DNA of 64,000 nt from Polyangiaceae bacterium (GCA_041389725.1 JAWKRG010000008.1:248001-312000); one strand, 5' to 3'. Positions 46,805 to 56,938 are shown, counted from the first letter of the stretch. Translations and numbers: made by a program. Notes: generated by a model from the letters alone, not told the origin.

Positions 46805-48178
46805 ATGGGGATCGTGGACTTCGTCAAAGGTGGCGTCCAGCGCATGATGATTGCGCGGCCGGATGACAAGAAAGAGCTCGTCGTCTTCAAGCATCCGGAT
46901 CAGACATTCCCTTTCTGGAGTCAGCTCACCGTCGACTCGGATGAAGTCTGTCTGTTCTTCAAGGACGGACAGTATCAGGGCGGATTGGGCGCTGGGCGAC
47001 ACACGCTGCAGACGCAGAACATCCCGTTCCTCAACTCGCTCGTCGACAAATTCACCGGCGGCAACGTCTTCATCAGCGAGCTGTTCTTCGTCACCACCAA
47101 GCCGATGTACAACCAGGGCTTCGGCGGCCCGATCGGATCGATGCGCGATCCCGAACTCGACATTCGCGTCAACCCGCGTGCCTTTGGCACCTACGCGTAC
47201 AAGATCGCCGACCCGGTCAAGTTCGTGCTGGAGTTCATCGGCCAGACTGGAGCAGCAGATCCCGATCGCGCCATGCAGTGGGTGCGCGACCAGATCCTGA
47301 TGGGGCTCAAGAGCACGCTCACCCGCCTGATCAAGTCGGGGGAGCTGACGATGATGGACCTCGGCACTGCCGGGCCGGACGTGGCGCGCGCCATCGTCGC
47401 GGACTGTCCGGATCTGGCGAAGTGCGGGATCCAGGTGCTCGAGATCGCGAAGCTGAACATCAACTTGTCCGAGGAGGACCAGGCCCGCATCGACGAGTTC
47501 CAGGACCAAATCGTCCAGGCCAAGATTGATGCTCGCAAAGCGAAGATCGCGGTCTCCCAGGCCGAGGCGGAAGCACAGCAGCGACAGTTCCAGCTCGACC
47601 AGGAGTTCGCCAACCGCGCGCGCTACGTCAACCAACTCGACGTGGGCCGCTACCAGCAGTACGCGCAGGCCGAGGCCATGATGGGTCTTGGACAGGGGCT
47701 CGCGGAGGGTGGCGGTGGTGATGGTGGTGGCACGGCCGCTGCCGGAATGGCCGCAGGCATGGGTCTCGGCGCGGGGATGATGTACGGCGGTCGCATGCCA
47801 CAGGGCTACGGCCCACCGCCTCAAGGCTACCCTCCTCCGGGCTACGGCTATCCGCCCCAGCAGGGCTACCCTCCGCCCGGTTATGGCTACCCGCCTCAGG
47901 GCTACGGACAGCCTCCGCAGCAGGGCTACCCGCCGCCGCAACAAGGGCAAGGCTATCCACCACCCCAAGGACAGGGTGGCTACGGTCCTCCGCCCGGCTA
48001 CGGCCCTCCTCCCGGTCCGCCGGGAGCACCACCCGGCGCACCGCCGGGAGCACCTCCGCCTGGAGCGGTTGCGGGTTCGCCGCCCGCGGCCGCGCCTGCT
48101 GCAGCTGGCTGCCCTAAATGCGGAGCCCAGAATTCCGGTGGGAAGTTCTGCGCCGAGTGCGGCACGCAGCTCGGCTGA
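46805..48178 (+). CDS. SPFH-domain protein with Pro/Gly/Tyr repeats and C-terminal zinc ribbon
   Basis: 457 aa from ATG at 46805, with AAGGAG eight bases upstream. Residues 1-290 are an SPFH domain of the YdjI or virion-core type (IVDFVKGGVQRMMIA, TLQTQNIPFLNSLVDKFTGG, and a long helix LSEEDQARIDEFQDQIV with heptads). A roughly 85-residue P-P-Q-G-Y and P-G-Y-G-Y repeat follows, then Ala/Pro, then a two-CxxC zinc ribbon (CPKCGAQNSGGKFCAECG). SPFH proteins make ring-like assemblies at membranes. The Tyr/Pro/Gly repeat looks like a sequence able to phase-separate or self-associate. Confidence 0.8.
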   Translation: MGIVDFVKGGVQRMMIARPDDKKELVVFKHPDQTFPFWSQLTVDSDEVCLFFKDGQYQGGLGAGRHTLQTQNIPFLNSLVDKFTGGNVFISELFFVTTKPMYNQGFGGPIGSMRDPELDIRVNPRAFGTYAYKIADPVKFVLEFIGQTGAADPDRAMQWVRDQILMGLKSTLTRLIKSGELTMMDLGTAGPDVARAIVADCPDLAKCGIQVLEIAKLNINLSEEDQARIDEFQDQIVQAKIDARKAKIAVSQAEAEAQQRQFQLDQEFANRARYVNQLDVGRYQQYAQAEAMMGLGQGLAEGGGGDGGGTAAAGMAAGMGLGAGMMYGGRMPQGYGPPPQGYPPPGYGYPPQQGYPPPGYGYPPQGYGQPPQQGYPPPQQGQGYPPPQGQGGYGPPPGYGPPPGPPGAPPGAPPGAPPPGAVAGSPPAAAPAAAGCPKCGAQNSGGKFCAECGTQLG

Positions 48179-48288
48179 GCGGAGCGTACTCGAGTACGTG
48201 AGTACCGGAAGCGCAGCATTACCAAGCAGCTGGCCGAGATCTATCCCCCGTCGGGGCTCGGGAAGCGCGTCAGGCGGTCCAGTCAGAC

Positions 48289-49785
48289 GTGACTACCCTG
48301 CCCCATGACCCGCGCGGGGATTCGGGCTACCCTGGCACTAGCTTAGTGCCCAAAGAAACGCTGCTTCAGTTCGACGGCGCCCGCACGGCCTCGGCCTGCC
48401 GCGTCTGCGGTCAGCACTTTTCCGGGGACGCGCGTTTCTGCCCCTTCGACGGCGAGCCCTTGGCGGCCGCGCCGGAGTGGGACCCCGGCACCGACCCGCT
48501 GATCGGGCAAGTGGTGGACGAGCGCTACGAAATCCAAGGCGTGCTGGGTGAGGGCGGCATGGGAACCGTCTACCAGGTTCGCCATCGTACCCTGGGGCGC
48601 TCACTCGCACTGAAGGCGCTGCGCCGTGACTTGGCCGAGGATCCGGAGCTGGCACCGCGTTTCATCCAAGAAGCGAAAGCGGCAGCGCGCGTCACGCACC
48701 CTCACGTCGTGCAGATCACCGACTTTGGCACGCTGCCCCATGGGGAGCCCTACTTCGTGATGGAGCTCGTGGAGGGGATGCCTTTGGGACGTCTGCTGCG
48801 CGAGGCGGGGCCCCTTGGTCCTGGCCGCTGTGCCAACATATCGCGGCAGATCGCCGAAGCGCTCGCCGCCGCCCACGCTTGCGGGGTGATCCACCGCGAT
48901 TTGAAGCCCGACAACGTGCAGGTGGTCGAGGCGCCCACGGGCGACATCGTGAAGGTGCTGGACTTCGGCCTGGCCAAGGTCGCGGGGGCAAGCCGGTTCA
49001 CGCGCAAGGGCATGGTCTTCGGCACGCCCCACTACATGAGCCCCGAGCAGGCGGCAGGCGACGCCGTGGATCACCGCGTCGACATCTATGCCCTCGGCGT
49101 GGTGATGTACGAGCTATTGACGGGGCGTGTTCCTTTCGAGGCGGACAGCTTCATGGGGGTGCTCAGCAAGCATATCTACGAACGTCCGCCGCCGCCCAGT
49201 GATGCGCAGCCCACGGGCGTTTCCGCGGAGCTGGATCGGATCGTGCTGCGCTGCCTCGAGAAGAAGCCCGACGATCGCTATGACTCGATGGAAGCCGTAG
49301 TCGCTGCTCTGAACGCTATCGAGCCTGCATCCACCGAAAGCGCGCACCCCGCCTCGATTCCTCGCTCGGATGGGCAAGTGGTGACCCTCGACGCGCCCAG
49401 CGAACGCGCACGAGTGCCGGGGCGCAAACGACCGTGGTGGCTCCTGGCAGCGGCGGGTGGGGTGTGCCTCGGGGTGATCTATTCCGCAGCGCGACGGGGC
49501 CAAGAACCCGCGAGCGCAACGCCCCTCGAGGTGGAGTCTGCAGCGCTGGCCACGAACACTGCTCTAGGTCAGGGTACGGCGTCGACGACGCCGAGCGCCG
49601 TGTCCTCACCGCCGCCCGATGCGGCTGCCGGCGCGGCGTCGGCGCCTGAGGCCTCCGTGCGGCCGCCAGCGCGACCCATGAGTCCAGCCCCCGCGAGTGC
49701 CCCGCCGCAGCCCAAACCCGCGCGAGCCCCTCGTCCCAAGGGCAGCTACTCGGGAGGCGATATCGTGAACCCATGGGGTGAGTAG
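48289..49785 (+). CDS. Ser/Thr protein kinase with N-terminal zinc-ribbon-like motif
   Basis: 498 aa from GTG. An N-terminal segment CRVCGQHFSGDARFCPFDG with two C-x2-C or C-x-F pairs precedes a complete Hanks kinase: LGEGGMGTVYQ (Gly loop), LALKALRRD (Lys), VIHRDLKPDNV (catalytic loop), VLDFGLAK, GTPHYMSPEQ. Then comes a Pro/Ala region, one membrane helix (WWLLAAAGGVCLGVIYSA) and an external Pro/Ala tail. It should signal from outside to inside, or be scaffolded through its zinc motif. A REC-DUF4388 gene follows 81 bases later and may be a substrate or partner. Confidence 0.9.
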   Translation: MTTLPHDPRGDSGYPGTSLVPKETLLQFDGARTASACRVCGQHFSGDARFCPFDGEPLAAAPEWDPGTDPLIGQVVDERYEIQGVLGEGGMGTVYQVRHRTLGRSLALKALRRDLAEDPELAPRFIQEAKAAARVTHPHVVQITDFGTLPHGEPYFVMELVEGMPLGRLLREAGPLGPGRCANISRQIAEALAAAHACGVIHRDLKPDNVQVVEAPTGDIVKVLDFGLAKVAGASRFTRKGMVFGTPHYMSPEQAAGDAVDHRVDIYALGVVMYELLTGRVPFEADSFMGVLSKHIYERPPPPSDAQPTGVSAELDRIVLRCLEKKPDDRYDSMEAVVAALNAIEPASTESAHPASIPRSDGQVVTLDAPSERARVPGRKRPWWLLAAAGGVCLGVIYSAARRGQEPASATPLEVESAALATNTALGQGTASTTPSAVSSPPPDAAAGAASAPEASVRPPARPMSPAPASAPPQPKPARAPRPKGSYSGGDIVNPWGE

Positions 49786-49866
49786 GTCGAAATTTGACGG
49801 CCTGGGCCGAGATCCTGCGGTGCTCGTCCTGGCGTCCGCGCCGCTTGCCCGCTATAAGCCTTTCGC

Positions 49867-52290
49867 GTGGCGAAACGGCAGCTGCTCTTGGTCGATGCGG
49901 ACCCGCGCAGCGTGAGGGTCCTCGAAGTCAGCCTCAAGAAGGCTGGCTACAGTGTGACGACCGCCTCCGACGGTGCAGACGCGCTCGCGAAGATTCAGTA
50001 CTCGACGCCCGATCTGGTTCTCACTGACACCAAGCTGCCGCGCTTGGATGGCTACGAGCTGGTGCGCCGACTGAAAGACAACGGCGACTTGGGGAACATT
50101 CCGGTGGTGTTCCTGACGAGCCAAAAGTCCATCGAGGACAAGATCCGTGGACTCGAGCTCGGTGTCGAGGACTACCTCACCAAACCCATCTTCGTCCGTG
50201 AGCTGATCGCGCGCGTGAATCTTCTACTCGCTCGCCGTACGCAGGAGCGCATGGCGACGGCGGTTCCCGCGAGCGCACGCACTCGTCTTGCTGGATCCCT
50301 CGAAGACATGGGCGTGGTCGACTTGATCCAGACTTTCGAGGTCAGCCGCAAGAGCGGAGTGGCGCGCATGACGGACGGAGGTCGCGAGGCTTGCGTCTTC
50401 TTTCGCGACGGCAAGGTCGTCGATGCGGAGTTGGGTCGACTGCGCGGGGAAGAGGCTGTCTACCGCGCTCTGATCTGGAGTAGCGGCAACTTCGAAGTCG
50501 AGTTTCGACCGGTATCGAACGAGGATGCGATTTCGACCACGACGCAGGGGCTGCTGATGGAGGGCATGCGCCGCGTTGATGAGTGGGGCAGGCTGCTCGA
50601 GCAACTGCCACCGCTGTCGACCATTTTCGAAATCGATCACGATCAACTCGCGGCGCGCCTCAACGAAATCCCCGACGAACTCAACGGAATCCTCAAGCTC
50701 TTCGACGGCAAGCGCACTCTGCTGGACGTCGTCGACGACTCTCCCTTCGAAGATCTGTCTACGCTGTCGACCATTACCAAGTTGTTCTTCGAAGGCCTGC
50801 TCGTGCTGCGGGAAACCGAAGAGCCCGTGGTGCCCAGCGTAGATGCCGACGTCGGAGCGCGAGTTAGTCGCGTCAGCAGTGAAGACGTCGTGCCCGGTCG
50901 CGCCTCGATCGAGATGTCGCCGGATGGAAACTTGGGTTCCTGGCGGCCACCCGCCCCCGCTCTGGGAGCGGACGCGGATCGCGCGGCGGCCTTGGGGCAG
51001 ACCATTCCCGGCGTTGGGACGGCTGCACTGCCTGCGCTGGGCTTGCCAATCACCGCTCCCGCGACGGACGCCAGTGTGGAGGCGCCGCCAAACACCAAAG
51101 GGGGGCCCGCGTTCCAATCGCGCGAGCCCGCGCCCGCCACAGCCACAGCCCGAGCGGGTCTCAACGTCACCCAACGCGGCTTGGGGATTCCTACGACCGG
51201 CCGGGCGCGGGTCGAGGGCGGCCCCGACACCTCGACGTTGCCAGACACCCCGGACGCACGCGCAGCGGTAGCCATCGCCAAGAGCGTGGTGGACTCGACC
51301 AAACCGTCCACGGCACGGGCCACCCCGGGTGCGCTCGCGTCCGCCGGAAACGTCATTCCGTTCCCGGCCTCGCGCCGTGATGAAGAACCCAACGCCGACG
51401 CGGCCGAACGTACCGAGGGCGACTCGGCGCAGGCTGTCGGCGAGACTGAGGCCCAGGAGTCCGATTTGGCACGCAAATCCAAGCGCCCGCAGAACCGAAA
51501 GAACAAGAAGCGCGCCCAAAAGACCGGCGGTTCCGCGCCAAGCGCCTCAGCGGCAAGCGCCGCAGTGGCCGACAGCAAGGACGACGAGCCGGCGGCGCCC
51601 AAGTCCGAGCGCGTCGCCCAGCGAGACGAAGCTCCGCGCTCCGAGCGTGGCAGCAAGCAACGCGGGCATCATCACGAAGATACGTGGCACGACGACTTCT
51701 TCGCGGAAGGGGATGCGGGACGCTACGAAGGCGGTCCCGCGACCGTACCGCCCCCAGAGGCGTTCGCGGATCTCGATGAGGAGCATGTTGCCCGCTCCTC
51801 GCTGACGCCCGAGCAACTTGCGCGCCGAGGTCGCTCTCAACGAGTCGTCGCTGGCGTGATTGGGTTTCTCCTTGCAGTGGGCGGCGTGGCGCTGTGGCAG
51901 GTGCGTTCCAAGCGCAGTGGGGAAGGGGAGCCTTCGCCCGCACTGCCGGCGACGCCCGCAGCTGCCCCCGCGCCGGACAAGCCCGCGCCCCTGCCGCCAC
52001 CGATCGCAAAACCCACTACCGCGGAGGCGCCCACGGCGACAACCGCGGAGCCCGCACCGACGCCCGAGATCCCAGAACCACCACAACCGCCGGTCGCGGC
52101 GCCCGCGCCGGCGCCCGTCGCTGCCCCTGCGCCTGCTCCCGCGGCGGCACCCAAGCCCGTGGCGGCGCCGAAGCCGGTCGCTGTCGCGCCCCGACCCGCG
52201 CCTGCGCCCGCACCCGTGCTGCCGCCGGCACCCGCACCCCAGCCGACCCCTGGCGAAAAGCCACCCACCGCGTCCTTCCCGTCACCCTGA
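49867..52290 (+). CDS. Response regulator / DUF4388 protein with C-terminal membrane helix
   Basis: 807 aa from GTG. A receiver domain (residues 1-120) has D54 as phospho-acceptor in [10 protein letters not shown] and K106 in YLTKP. A DUF4388 (PATAN) domain follows at about 137-216 ([40 protein letters not shown]). After a further alpha-helical region and a long acidic/Ala/Pro linker with a basic patch (KNKKRAQK) there is one membrane helix ([20 protein letters not shown]) and a Pro/Ala external tail. A receiver at one end and a membrane anchor at the other is unusual for a response regulator. The output is likely protein binding, since no DNA-binding domain is present. Confidence 0.85.
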   Translation: MAKRQLLLVDADPRSVRVLEVSLKKAGYSVTTASDGADALAKIQYSTPDLVLTDTKLPRLDGYELVRRLKDNGDLGNIPVVFLTSQKSIEDKIRGLELGVEDYLTKPIFVRELIARVNLLLARRTQERMATAVPASARTRLAGSLEDMGVVDLIQTFEVSRKSGVARMTDGGREACVFFRDGKVVDAELGRLRGEEAVYRALIWSSGNFEVEFRPVSNEDAISTTTQGLLMEGMRRVDEWGRLLEQLPPLSTIFEIDHDQLAARLNEIPDELNGILKLFDGKRTLLDVVDDSPFEDLSTLSTITKLFFEGLLVLRETEEPVVPSVDADVGARVSRVSSEDVVPGRASIEMSPDGNLGSWRPPAPALGADADRAAALGQTIPGVGTAALPALGLPITAPATDASVEAPPNTKGGPAFQSREPAPATATARAGLNVTQRGLGIPTTGRARVEGGPDTSTLPDTPDARAAVAIAKSVVDSTKPSTARATPGALASAGNVIPFPASRRDEEPNADAAERTEGDSAQAVGETEAQESDLARKSKRPQNRKNKKRAQKTGGSAPSASAASAAVADSKDDEPAAPKSERVAQRDEAPRSERGSKQRGHHHEDTWHDDFFAEGDAGRYEGGPATVPPPEAFADLDEEHVARSSLTPEQLARRGRSQRVVAGVIGFLLAVGGVALWQVRSKRSGEGEPSPALPATPAAAPAPDKPAPLPPPIAKPTTAEAPTATTAEPAPTPEIPEPPQPPVAAPAPAPVAAPAPAPAAAPKPVAAPKPVAVAPRPAPAPAPVLPPAPAPQPTPGEKPPTASFPSP

Positions 52291-52336
52291 CGAAAACTTG
52301 GGTCCCCTGAGACTCGATCACTACGCTGATCGACTC

Positions 52337-53341
52337 ATGCGCGCGCGACACCTGATGCTGGATTGCACGCTGCTGCTCCTGGGGGTGGGATGCTCGACCC
52401 AGGCGCCCGCTCGAGCCCCGGAGCCCTTGCAGCAAAGGACGGTCGCAGCGTTGCGCGCAGAACAGAGTTCCGAGCCGGAGCGCGATGTGCGGCCGCGGCC
52501 ACTCGTGGCGCCGGATGGGAGCGCGGAGGCAGCCCTCGAACGCGCGGTCGACGACCCCTCTGCCGCGCCCGCGTTCCGCCAACCCCCGGTCGACCCCCGA
52601 GACACACGTGCGGTCGTGCTGCTGTATCACGCTTTCGATCGCGGGGCGAAGCCGCTCAGTGTGAGCGCCTCCAACTTCGAAAGGCAGGTGCGATGGCTCC
52701 TGGATGAGGGCGTGGAAGTCGTCCACACCAGTGAGCTCATCGCGTTCCTGAATGGCGAGCTGCGCCTGCCGCGCCGAGTCGCGGTCATCACCATCGATGA
52801 CGGATTGCGCAGCGTGTTCGAGAAGGCATGGCCCATCTTGCGCGAGCACTCGGTGAAGTTCACCGTCGGACTCCCGACGGGCATGTTGGAGGACCCCAAG
52901 AACGCACCGGTGATGACCTGGGACCAAGTGCGAACCATGGTCGACACGGGTCTGTGCGAAGTCGCTAGCCACGGGCACATGCATCGCAACTTGGTAGGGC
53001 TGGAGGGCAAGCGCTTGCACGAAGAGCTGAGCCTCTCGCGCACACTCATCGCCGAGCGCCTTGGCCGCGAGCCCGTTGCGTACTTCTACCCCTTGGGGGC
53101 TTTTGACAAGCGTTCCGCCAAGGAAGTGAAGCGCGCCGGGTACCCGGCCGCTTTCCGCGCCAGCGGCGCTCCCGTGGCGGTTGGAGCGGGGTCCCACTTC
53201 TGGATCCCTCGCGCCAGCGTGTTTCACGACGACGGCGCCTACGTCGGCTACTTCTTCAGCGAGCGCTTCTTGGCGCAGGTGCGAGCAGCACCGGAGCGCC
53301 TGCGCAACACGGCCAAGAACGAAGCTCCGTCCAGTCTCTGA
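52337..53341 (+). CDS. Polysaccharide deacetylase lipoprotein
   Basis: 334 aa from ATG at 52337; the frame is open to 51860 inside the preceding gene. A signal peptide with lipobox LLGVGCS precedes a carbohydrate esterase family 4 (NodB-like) fold: VVLLYHAFD, VITIDDGLRSV (metal Asp; usual TFDDG), HSVKFTVGLPTGM, CEVASHGHMHRN (metal His pair), and FYPLGAFD. It removes acetyl groups from a polysaccharide, such as peptidoglycan, exopolysaccharide or chitin-like material. The lipid anchor places it at the envelope. Confidence 0.88.
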   Translation: MRARHLMLDCTLLLLGVGCSTQAPARAPEPLQQRTVAALRAEQSSEPERDVRPRPLVAPDGSAEAALERAVDDPSAAPAFRQPPVDPRDTRAVVLLYHAFDRGAKPLSVSASNFERQVRWLLDEGVEVVHTSELIAFLNGELRLPRRVAVITIDDGLRSVFEKAWPILREHSVKFTVGLPTGMLEDPKNAPVMTWDQVRTMVDTGLCEVASHGHMHRNLVGLEGKRLHEELSLSRTLIAERLGREPVAYFYPLGAFDKRSAKEVKRAGYPAAFRASGAPVAVGAGSHFWIPRASVFHDDGAYVGYFFSERFLAQVRAAPERLRNTAKNEAPSSL

Positions 53342-53344
53342 AGC

Positions 53345-54340
53345 TCAACGTCGGCGGACACGCGGATCGAGCACTGCGTAGGACACGTCGACCAACAAGT
53401 TGGCAAACACCACCACGGTCGAGAACAGGATGACCACGCCCATGATCACGGGGCCGTCTCGCTCGACGATGGCGTCCACGCTCAGGGAGCCGATGCCGGG
53501 CCAGCGAAAGATCTTCTCGGTCACGATGGCTCCGCCGACCAGGGTTCCCATGCTGAGGCCCACCACCGTGACCAGCGGCATCAGCGCGTTGCGTAACGCG
53601 TGGCGGTAGACCACCACCCACTCGCGCTGACCCTTGGCTCGCGCCGTGCGAATGTAGTCCTGCTTCAGCAGGGTGATCATCTCGTCACGAACGAGTCGCG
53701 TGTAGTACGCCGCACCGAAGAGGCCCAGGGTGATTGCCGGTAGCATCGCGGAGTGAAGCTGCTCGGCGCTCGTTTGGCCATAGCCATCCAGGGGGAAGAG
53801 CATCAGTTCACGGGCCAAGAAGTGTTGCAGCAAGAGCCCCGTCAGGAACGTGGGAGCACTGATCCCCACCAGCGTCAGCGCCACCGTGCCCCAATCGAAC
53901 ACCGTGTGGCGCCGCATGGCTGCCACCACGCCCCCGACGGCCCCCACTGCGACCTGAATGAAGATCGCCAGGAGCCCGACGAGCAGGGTGGGCGGCAGAG
54001 CTTTCTTCAGCAGTTCCACCACGGGCTTCCGCTTCAAGTAGCTCACGCCCAAGTCGATGCGAACCGGACCCAGAGCGTAGGCGGAATCTTGCTTGGGGTC
54101 CGCTGGGGCGCCGCCGATGGAGACGAGTCCGCCCATGTAGCGCGCGTAGCGTTCCAGGATCGGGCGGTCGAGGCCGAGTTGCTCGCGAATGCGGGCCACG
54201 TCCGCCGGACGCGCCTGAGGACCTGCGATGACGCGAGCCGGGTCCTCGGGCAAAACGTTGTAGATCAGGAACGTGGCGGTCACGACGGCCCAGATCGTGA
54301 ACAGCGACCAAGCCAGACGGCGCAGCAAGTGTTGGATCAT
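53345..54340 (-). CDS. Peptide/nickel-type ABC transporter permease (DppB/OppB-like)
   Basis: 331 aa from ATG at 54340, coupled by ATGA to the solute-binding gene; the longer frame upstream lies inside that gene. It has six helices and the BPD_transp_1 signature, with the EAA-like loop DYIRTARAKGQREWVVVYRHALRNALMPLV and a first helix LLRRLAWSLFTIWAVVTATFLIYNVLPEDP typical of OppB. It forms the inner-membrane pore together with the OppC-like permease. No ATPase gene follows here; the deacetylase gene is convergent. Confidence 0.9.
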   Translation of the reverse strand: MIQHLLRRLAWSLFTIWAVVTATFLIYNVLPEDPARVIAGPQARPADVARIREQLGLDRPILERYARYMGGLVSIGGAPADPKQDSAYALGPVRIDLGVSYLKRKPVVELLKKALPPTLLVGLLAIFIQVAVGAVGGVVAAMRRHTVFDWGTVALTLVGISAPTFLTGLLLQHFLARELMLFPLDGYGQTSAEQLHSAMLPAITLGLFGAAYYTRLVRDEMITLLKQDYIRTARAKGQREWVVVYRHALRNALMPLVTVVGLSMGTLVGGAIVTEKIFRWPGIGSLSVDAIVERDGPVIMGVVILFSTVVVFANLLVDVSYAVLDPRVRRR

Positions 54341-56085
54341 GGCAGCACGCTCACTGCGGCCAGGGTGGTGCGGGCGCGCGAGCGACAATGTCTGCTGAGA
54401 GCGGCCACGATGCCGCGGCAACCGCCGCCCCGCGCCAGCTTGCGTGCATCTCGATCGAACCACATGTCCCGCACGTACTGGGTCAAGACGGGGTGTGGGC
54501 GATACCCATGCACGTAGGGCTGCCACAGCTCGAAGTAGCGGTAGGCGTAGGCCGTGGCCCAGGGCGCTTCTTCCGCCACGATGGCCTCGGCGCGTGCGTA
54601 GAGCCGTAGGCGCTCGGCATCTCGCGGGGAGCGGCGGGCCTTCTCCAACACGGAATCCAACTCCGCGTTGCTGAAGAACGCCGCGTTTTGGCTCTCCTCG
54701 TCTTGGATGGCCTTGGTGCTCAGAATCGGCTCGAAGAAGGTGCTCGCGTCGGGAAAGTCCGCGTGCCAGCCAACAAACCCCATTTGCGTGGAGTTGCGAC
54801 GGCTGCTCTTGGCCAAGAACGTCGGCCAGCCCACCAGCTGAATGCGAATGCGAATCCCGATCCGTTCTAGCTGCTGCTTGTACACCTCTGCTGCCTGACT
54901 CGAGTACGAGTCGATCAGCGCCATGTACGGGATCTCTTCCGGATAGCCGCCCTTGCCCGTCTGGGGATCGTAGGCAAAACCAGCCAGTCGCATCTCTTCC
55001 AAAGCGCGATCGTAGTCGAAGTGCTGACCCGGGTAGCTCGGCGTCGACGGGATCAGTACCTCGGGCACGACCTTGTGCTGGGCCTGTACGTGCCCGGGAC
55101 GAATGGCCGCGACCTGCACGCGATTGATGCCAAAGGCGATGGCGCGCCGCAGGTGGCGATTGTCGAAGGGTGCCATTTGCGTGTTCATGAAGCTGCCCGC
55201 CGTGGTCAGGCTTGGTTCCCACTCGCCACGGCCCTTCCAGGCAGGACTCGTGCGGTAGAGCTGGGAGTCCGCCTCGGAGAACTCGCGGATGTAGTCGATG
55301 TCACCGCGCTCGAACTTGAAACGCTGGGTGAAGGATTGCATCGACAGGTACCACTCGATGGCGTCCAGGTAGGGCTTGCCCTTCTGCCAATAGCCGTCGT
55401 GGCGCACGAGGCGAATGATCTGTCCGTTCTCGTAGCGCTCGACCTTGAAGGGACCACTGCCGCAGGGGCTGCTGGAGAAGTTGCGGTCCCAGGTATTGCC
55501 CGCGCTCTTGCAAAGGGGAGCGGCGATGGGCAGTGCCATCACGTGCAGGAAAGTGGCGTCGGGTTCCGTCAGCTGGATGCTGAGCACCGTCTCACCCTCA
55601 ATCTTGATGCCGCTCAGCTCTTGGGCCTTGCCATCGTGGAAGGCGTGGTAGCCGACGATGCGTTCGTAGTAGGACGGCACCGGGCAAGGCGTCTTGGAGT
55701 GCAGAGCGCGTTCCATGCTGCGCTTCACGTCGGCCGGAGTCAGCTCGCTGCCGTCGTGCATGATCACCCCACGCCGGATCACGAAGACGTAGCGCTTCCC
55801 GTCGTCTTCGACGTCCGCGCTCAGCGCGAGTTCAGGTGTGATCTTGCCCTCGGCGTCGTAGCTGACCAAGCGGTCGTAGATCAGGGACTCGATGGCGGAG
55901 CTGGCCGTATCGAAGGCTGTCGCCGCGTCCAGGGAACGGACGTCCGTGAAGAACGCCGTGCGCAGGGTGCCTCCTCGCTGCGGGGGACCCTGGCGTTCCT
56001 CACCGATGGGTGCGGCGACCTTGCCTTCACAGGCAGACGTGACCATTGCCAGGCCTAGGAGAGCCACCCCGCGTCTAGTCTTCAT
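54337..56085 (-). CDS. ABC transporter solute-binding protein, family 5 (OppA-like)
   Basis: 582 aa from ATG at 56085 (or 56100). A signal peptide with lipobox VTSAC marks it as a periplasmic lipoprotein. The SBP_bac_5 fold is complete: GGTLRTAFFTDVRSLDAATAF, YVFVIRRGVIMHDGSELTPADV, GSGPFKVERY, NRVQVAAIRPGHV, and a C-terminal ARAEAIVAEEAPWATAYAY. A tail of about 40 residues after this (LARGGGCRGIVAALSRHC) is Arg/Ala-rich and may be non-native. The family binds oligopeptides, dipeptides, or sometimes nickel or sugars; the ligand is not determined. Confidence 0.9.
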   Translation of the reverse strand: MKTRRGVALLGLAMVTSACEGKVAAPIGEERQGPPQRGGTLRTAFFTDVRSLDAATAFDTASSAIESLIYDRLVSYDAEGKITPELALSADVEDDGKRYVFVIRRGVIMHDGSELTPADVKRSMERALHSKTPCPVPSYYERIVGYHAFHDGKAQELSGIKIEGETVLSIQLTEPDATFLHVMALPIAAPLCKSAGNTWDRNFSSSPCGSGPFKVERYENGQIIRLVRHDGYWQKGKPYLDAIEWYLSMQSFTQRFKFERGDIDYIREFSEADSQLYRTSPAWKGRGEWEPSLTTAGSFMNTQMAPFDNRHLRRAIAFGINRVQVAAIRPGHVQAQHKVVPEVLIPSTPSYPGQHFDYDRALEEMRLAGFAYDPQTGKGGYPEEIPYMALIDSYSSQAAEVYKQQLERIGIRIRIQLVGWPTFLAKSSRRNSTQMGFVGWHADFPDASTFFEPILSTKAIQDEESQNAAFFSNAELDSVLEKARRSPRDAERLRLYARAEAIVAEEAPWATAYAYRYFELWQPYVHGYRPHPVLTQYVRDMWFDRDARKLARGGGCRGIVAALSRHCRSRARTTLAAVSVLP

Positions 56086-56938
56086 GGGGGTCGAGGGCAT
56101 CGCGAAGGCCTTCTCCGAGTAGATTGAAGCCGAGGACGGAAACGAAAATCATCACGCCGGGTGCCATCACCAACATCGGCGAGATGGTGTAGTAGCGCTG
56201 ACCCTCCTGGAGCATGCGACCCCAAGTCGCAGTCGGTGGCGGCAATCCGACCTGCAGGTAGCTGAGTACGCTCTCTGCGATGATCATCTGCGCAACAGAA
56301 GCGCTGGCGATCACGATGAGGGGGCCGGACACATTGGGTAGGATGTGCGCAAAGATGATGCGCGCGGTGGACTGACCCAGGGCCCGCGACGCCGTGATGA
56401 AGTCCAAGGAGCGAACCTGGATTGTCTTGCTGCGAATGATGCGCGCCGTTCCGAACCAGCTGGTGAGCCCGAGCACCATCAAGATGGTGATGATGGTCGT
56501 GTCGCCGACGGCCGCCCCGATCGCCATCACCAGCAGCAGGTAGGGGAAGGACAGGCCGATGTCGACGAGTCGCATCAACAAGGTATCGACGGTTTGGGCG
56601 CGGGTGCCCTCGGCATAGCCGGCCACCAGTCCCACGACCGCCCCCACGCCCGTCGAGATCCCGGTGGCGAAGAAGGCGACCAACAGGCTGACTCGGGCCC
56701 CGTGGGCCAAGCGGCTGAAGACGTCCCGGAGCAGCTGGTCCACCCCGAGCCAGTGCTGTCCGGAGGGGCCTACGAGTCTCCCGCTGCCGTCCCGACCATG
56801 GTCGAAGTCGCTCAGGTCCGGCGGTTGGCCTGAGAGCCAGGGGCCTACCAGGGCGAACAGCACCAAGATCATCACGAGGGCGACGCCGACCGTCGCCCCG
56901 CGATTGGCCAAGAAGCGCCGAGCGGCCCGCGGGTCCAC
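56075..56938 (-). CDS. Peptide/nickel-type ABC transporter permease (DppC/OppC-like)
   Basis: 287 aa from GTG. A first helix ATVGVALVMILVLFALVGPWL precedes the OppC-type N-terminal domain (HWLGVDQLLRDVFSRLAHGARVSL). The BPD_transp_1 loop SLDFITASRALGQSTARIIFAHILPNV carries the EAA motif for ATPase contact. Its end overlaps the start of the solute-binding gene by 11 bases. The gene order is permease-binding protein-permease, with no ATPase gene among the neighbours, so the energising subunits must be encoded elsewhere. Confidence 0.9.
   Translation of the reverse strand: MDPRAARRFLANRGATVGVALVMILVLFALVGPWLSGQPPDLSDFDHGRDGSGRLVGPSGQHWLGVDQLLRDVFSRLAHGARVSLLVAFFATGISTGVGAVVGLVAGYAEGTRAQTVDTLLMRLVDIGLSFPYLLLVMAIGAAVGDTTIITILMVLGLTSWFGTARIIRSKTIQVRSLDFITASRALGQSTARIIFAHILPNVSGPLIVIASASVAQMIIAESVLSYLQVGLPPPTATWGRMLQEGQRYYTISPMLVMAPGVMIFVSVLGFNLLGEGLRDALDPHED

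Noticed and set aside
47800..48060. Pro/Gly/Tyr codon repeats as a DNA-level regulatory array
   Set aside because: They are in frame within the SPFH gene and vary as coding repeats do.
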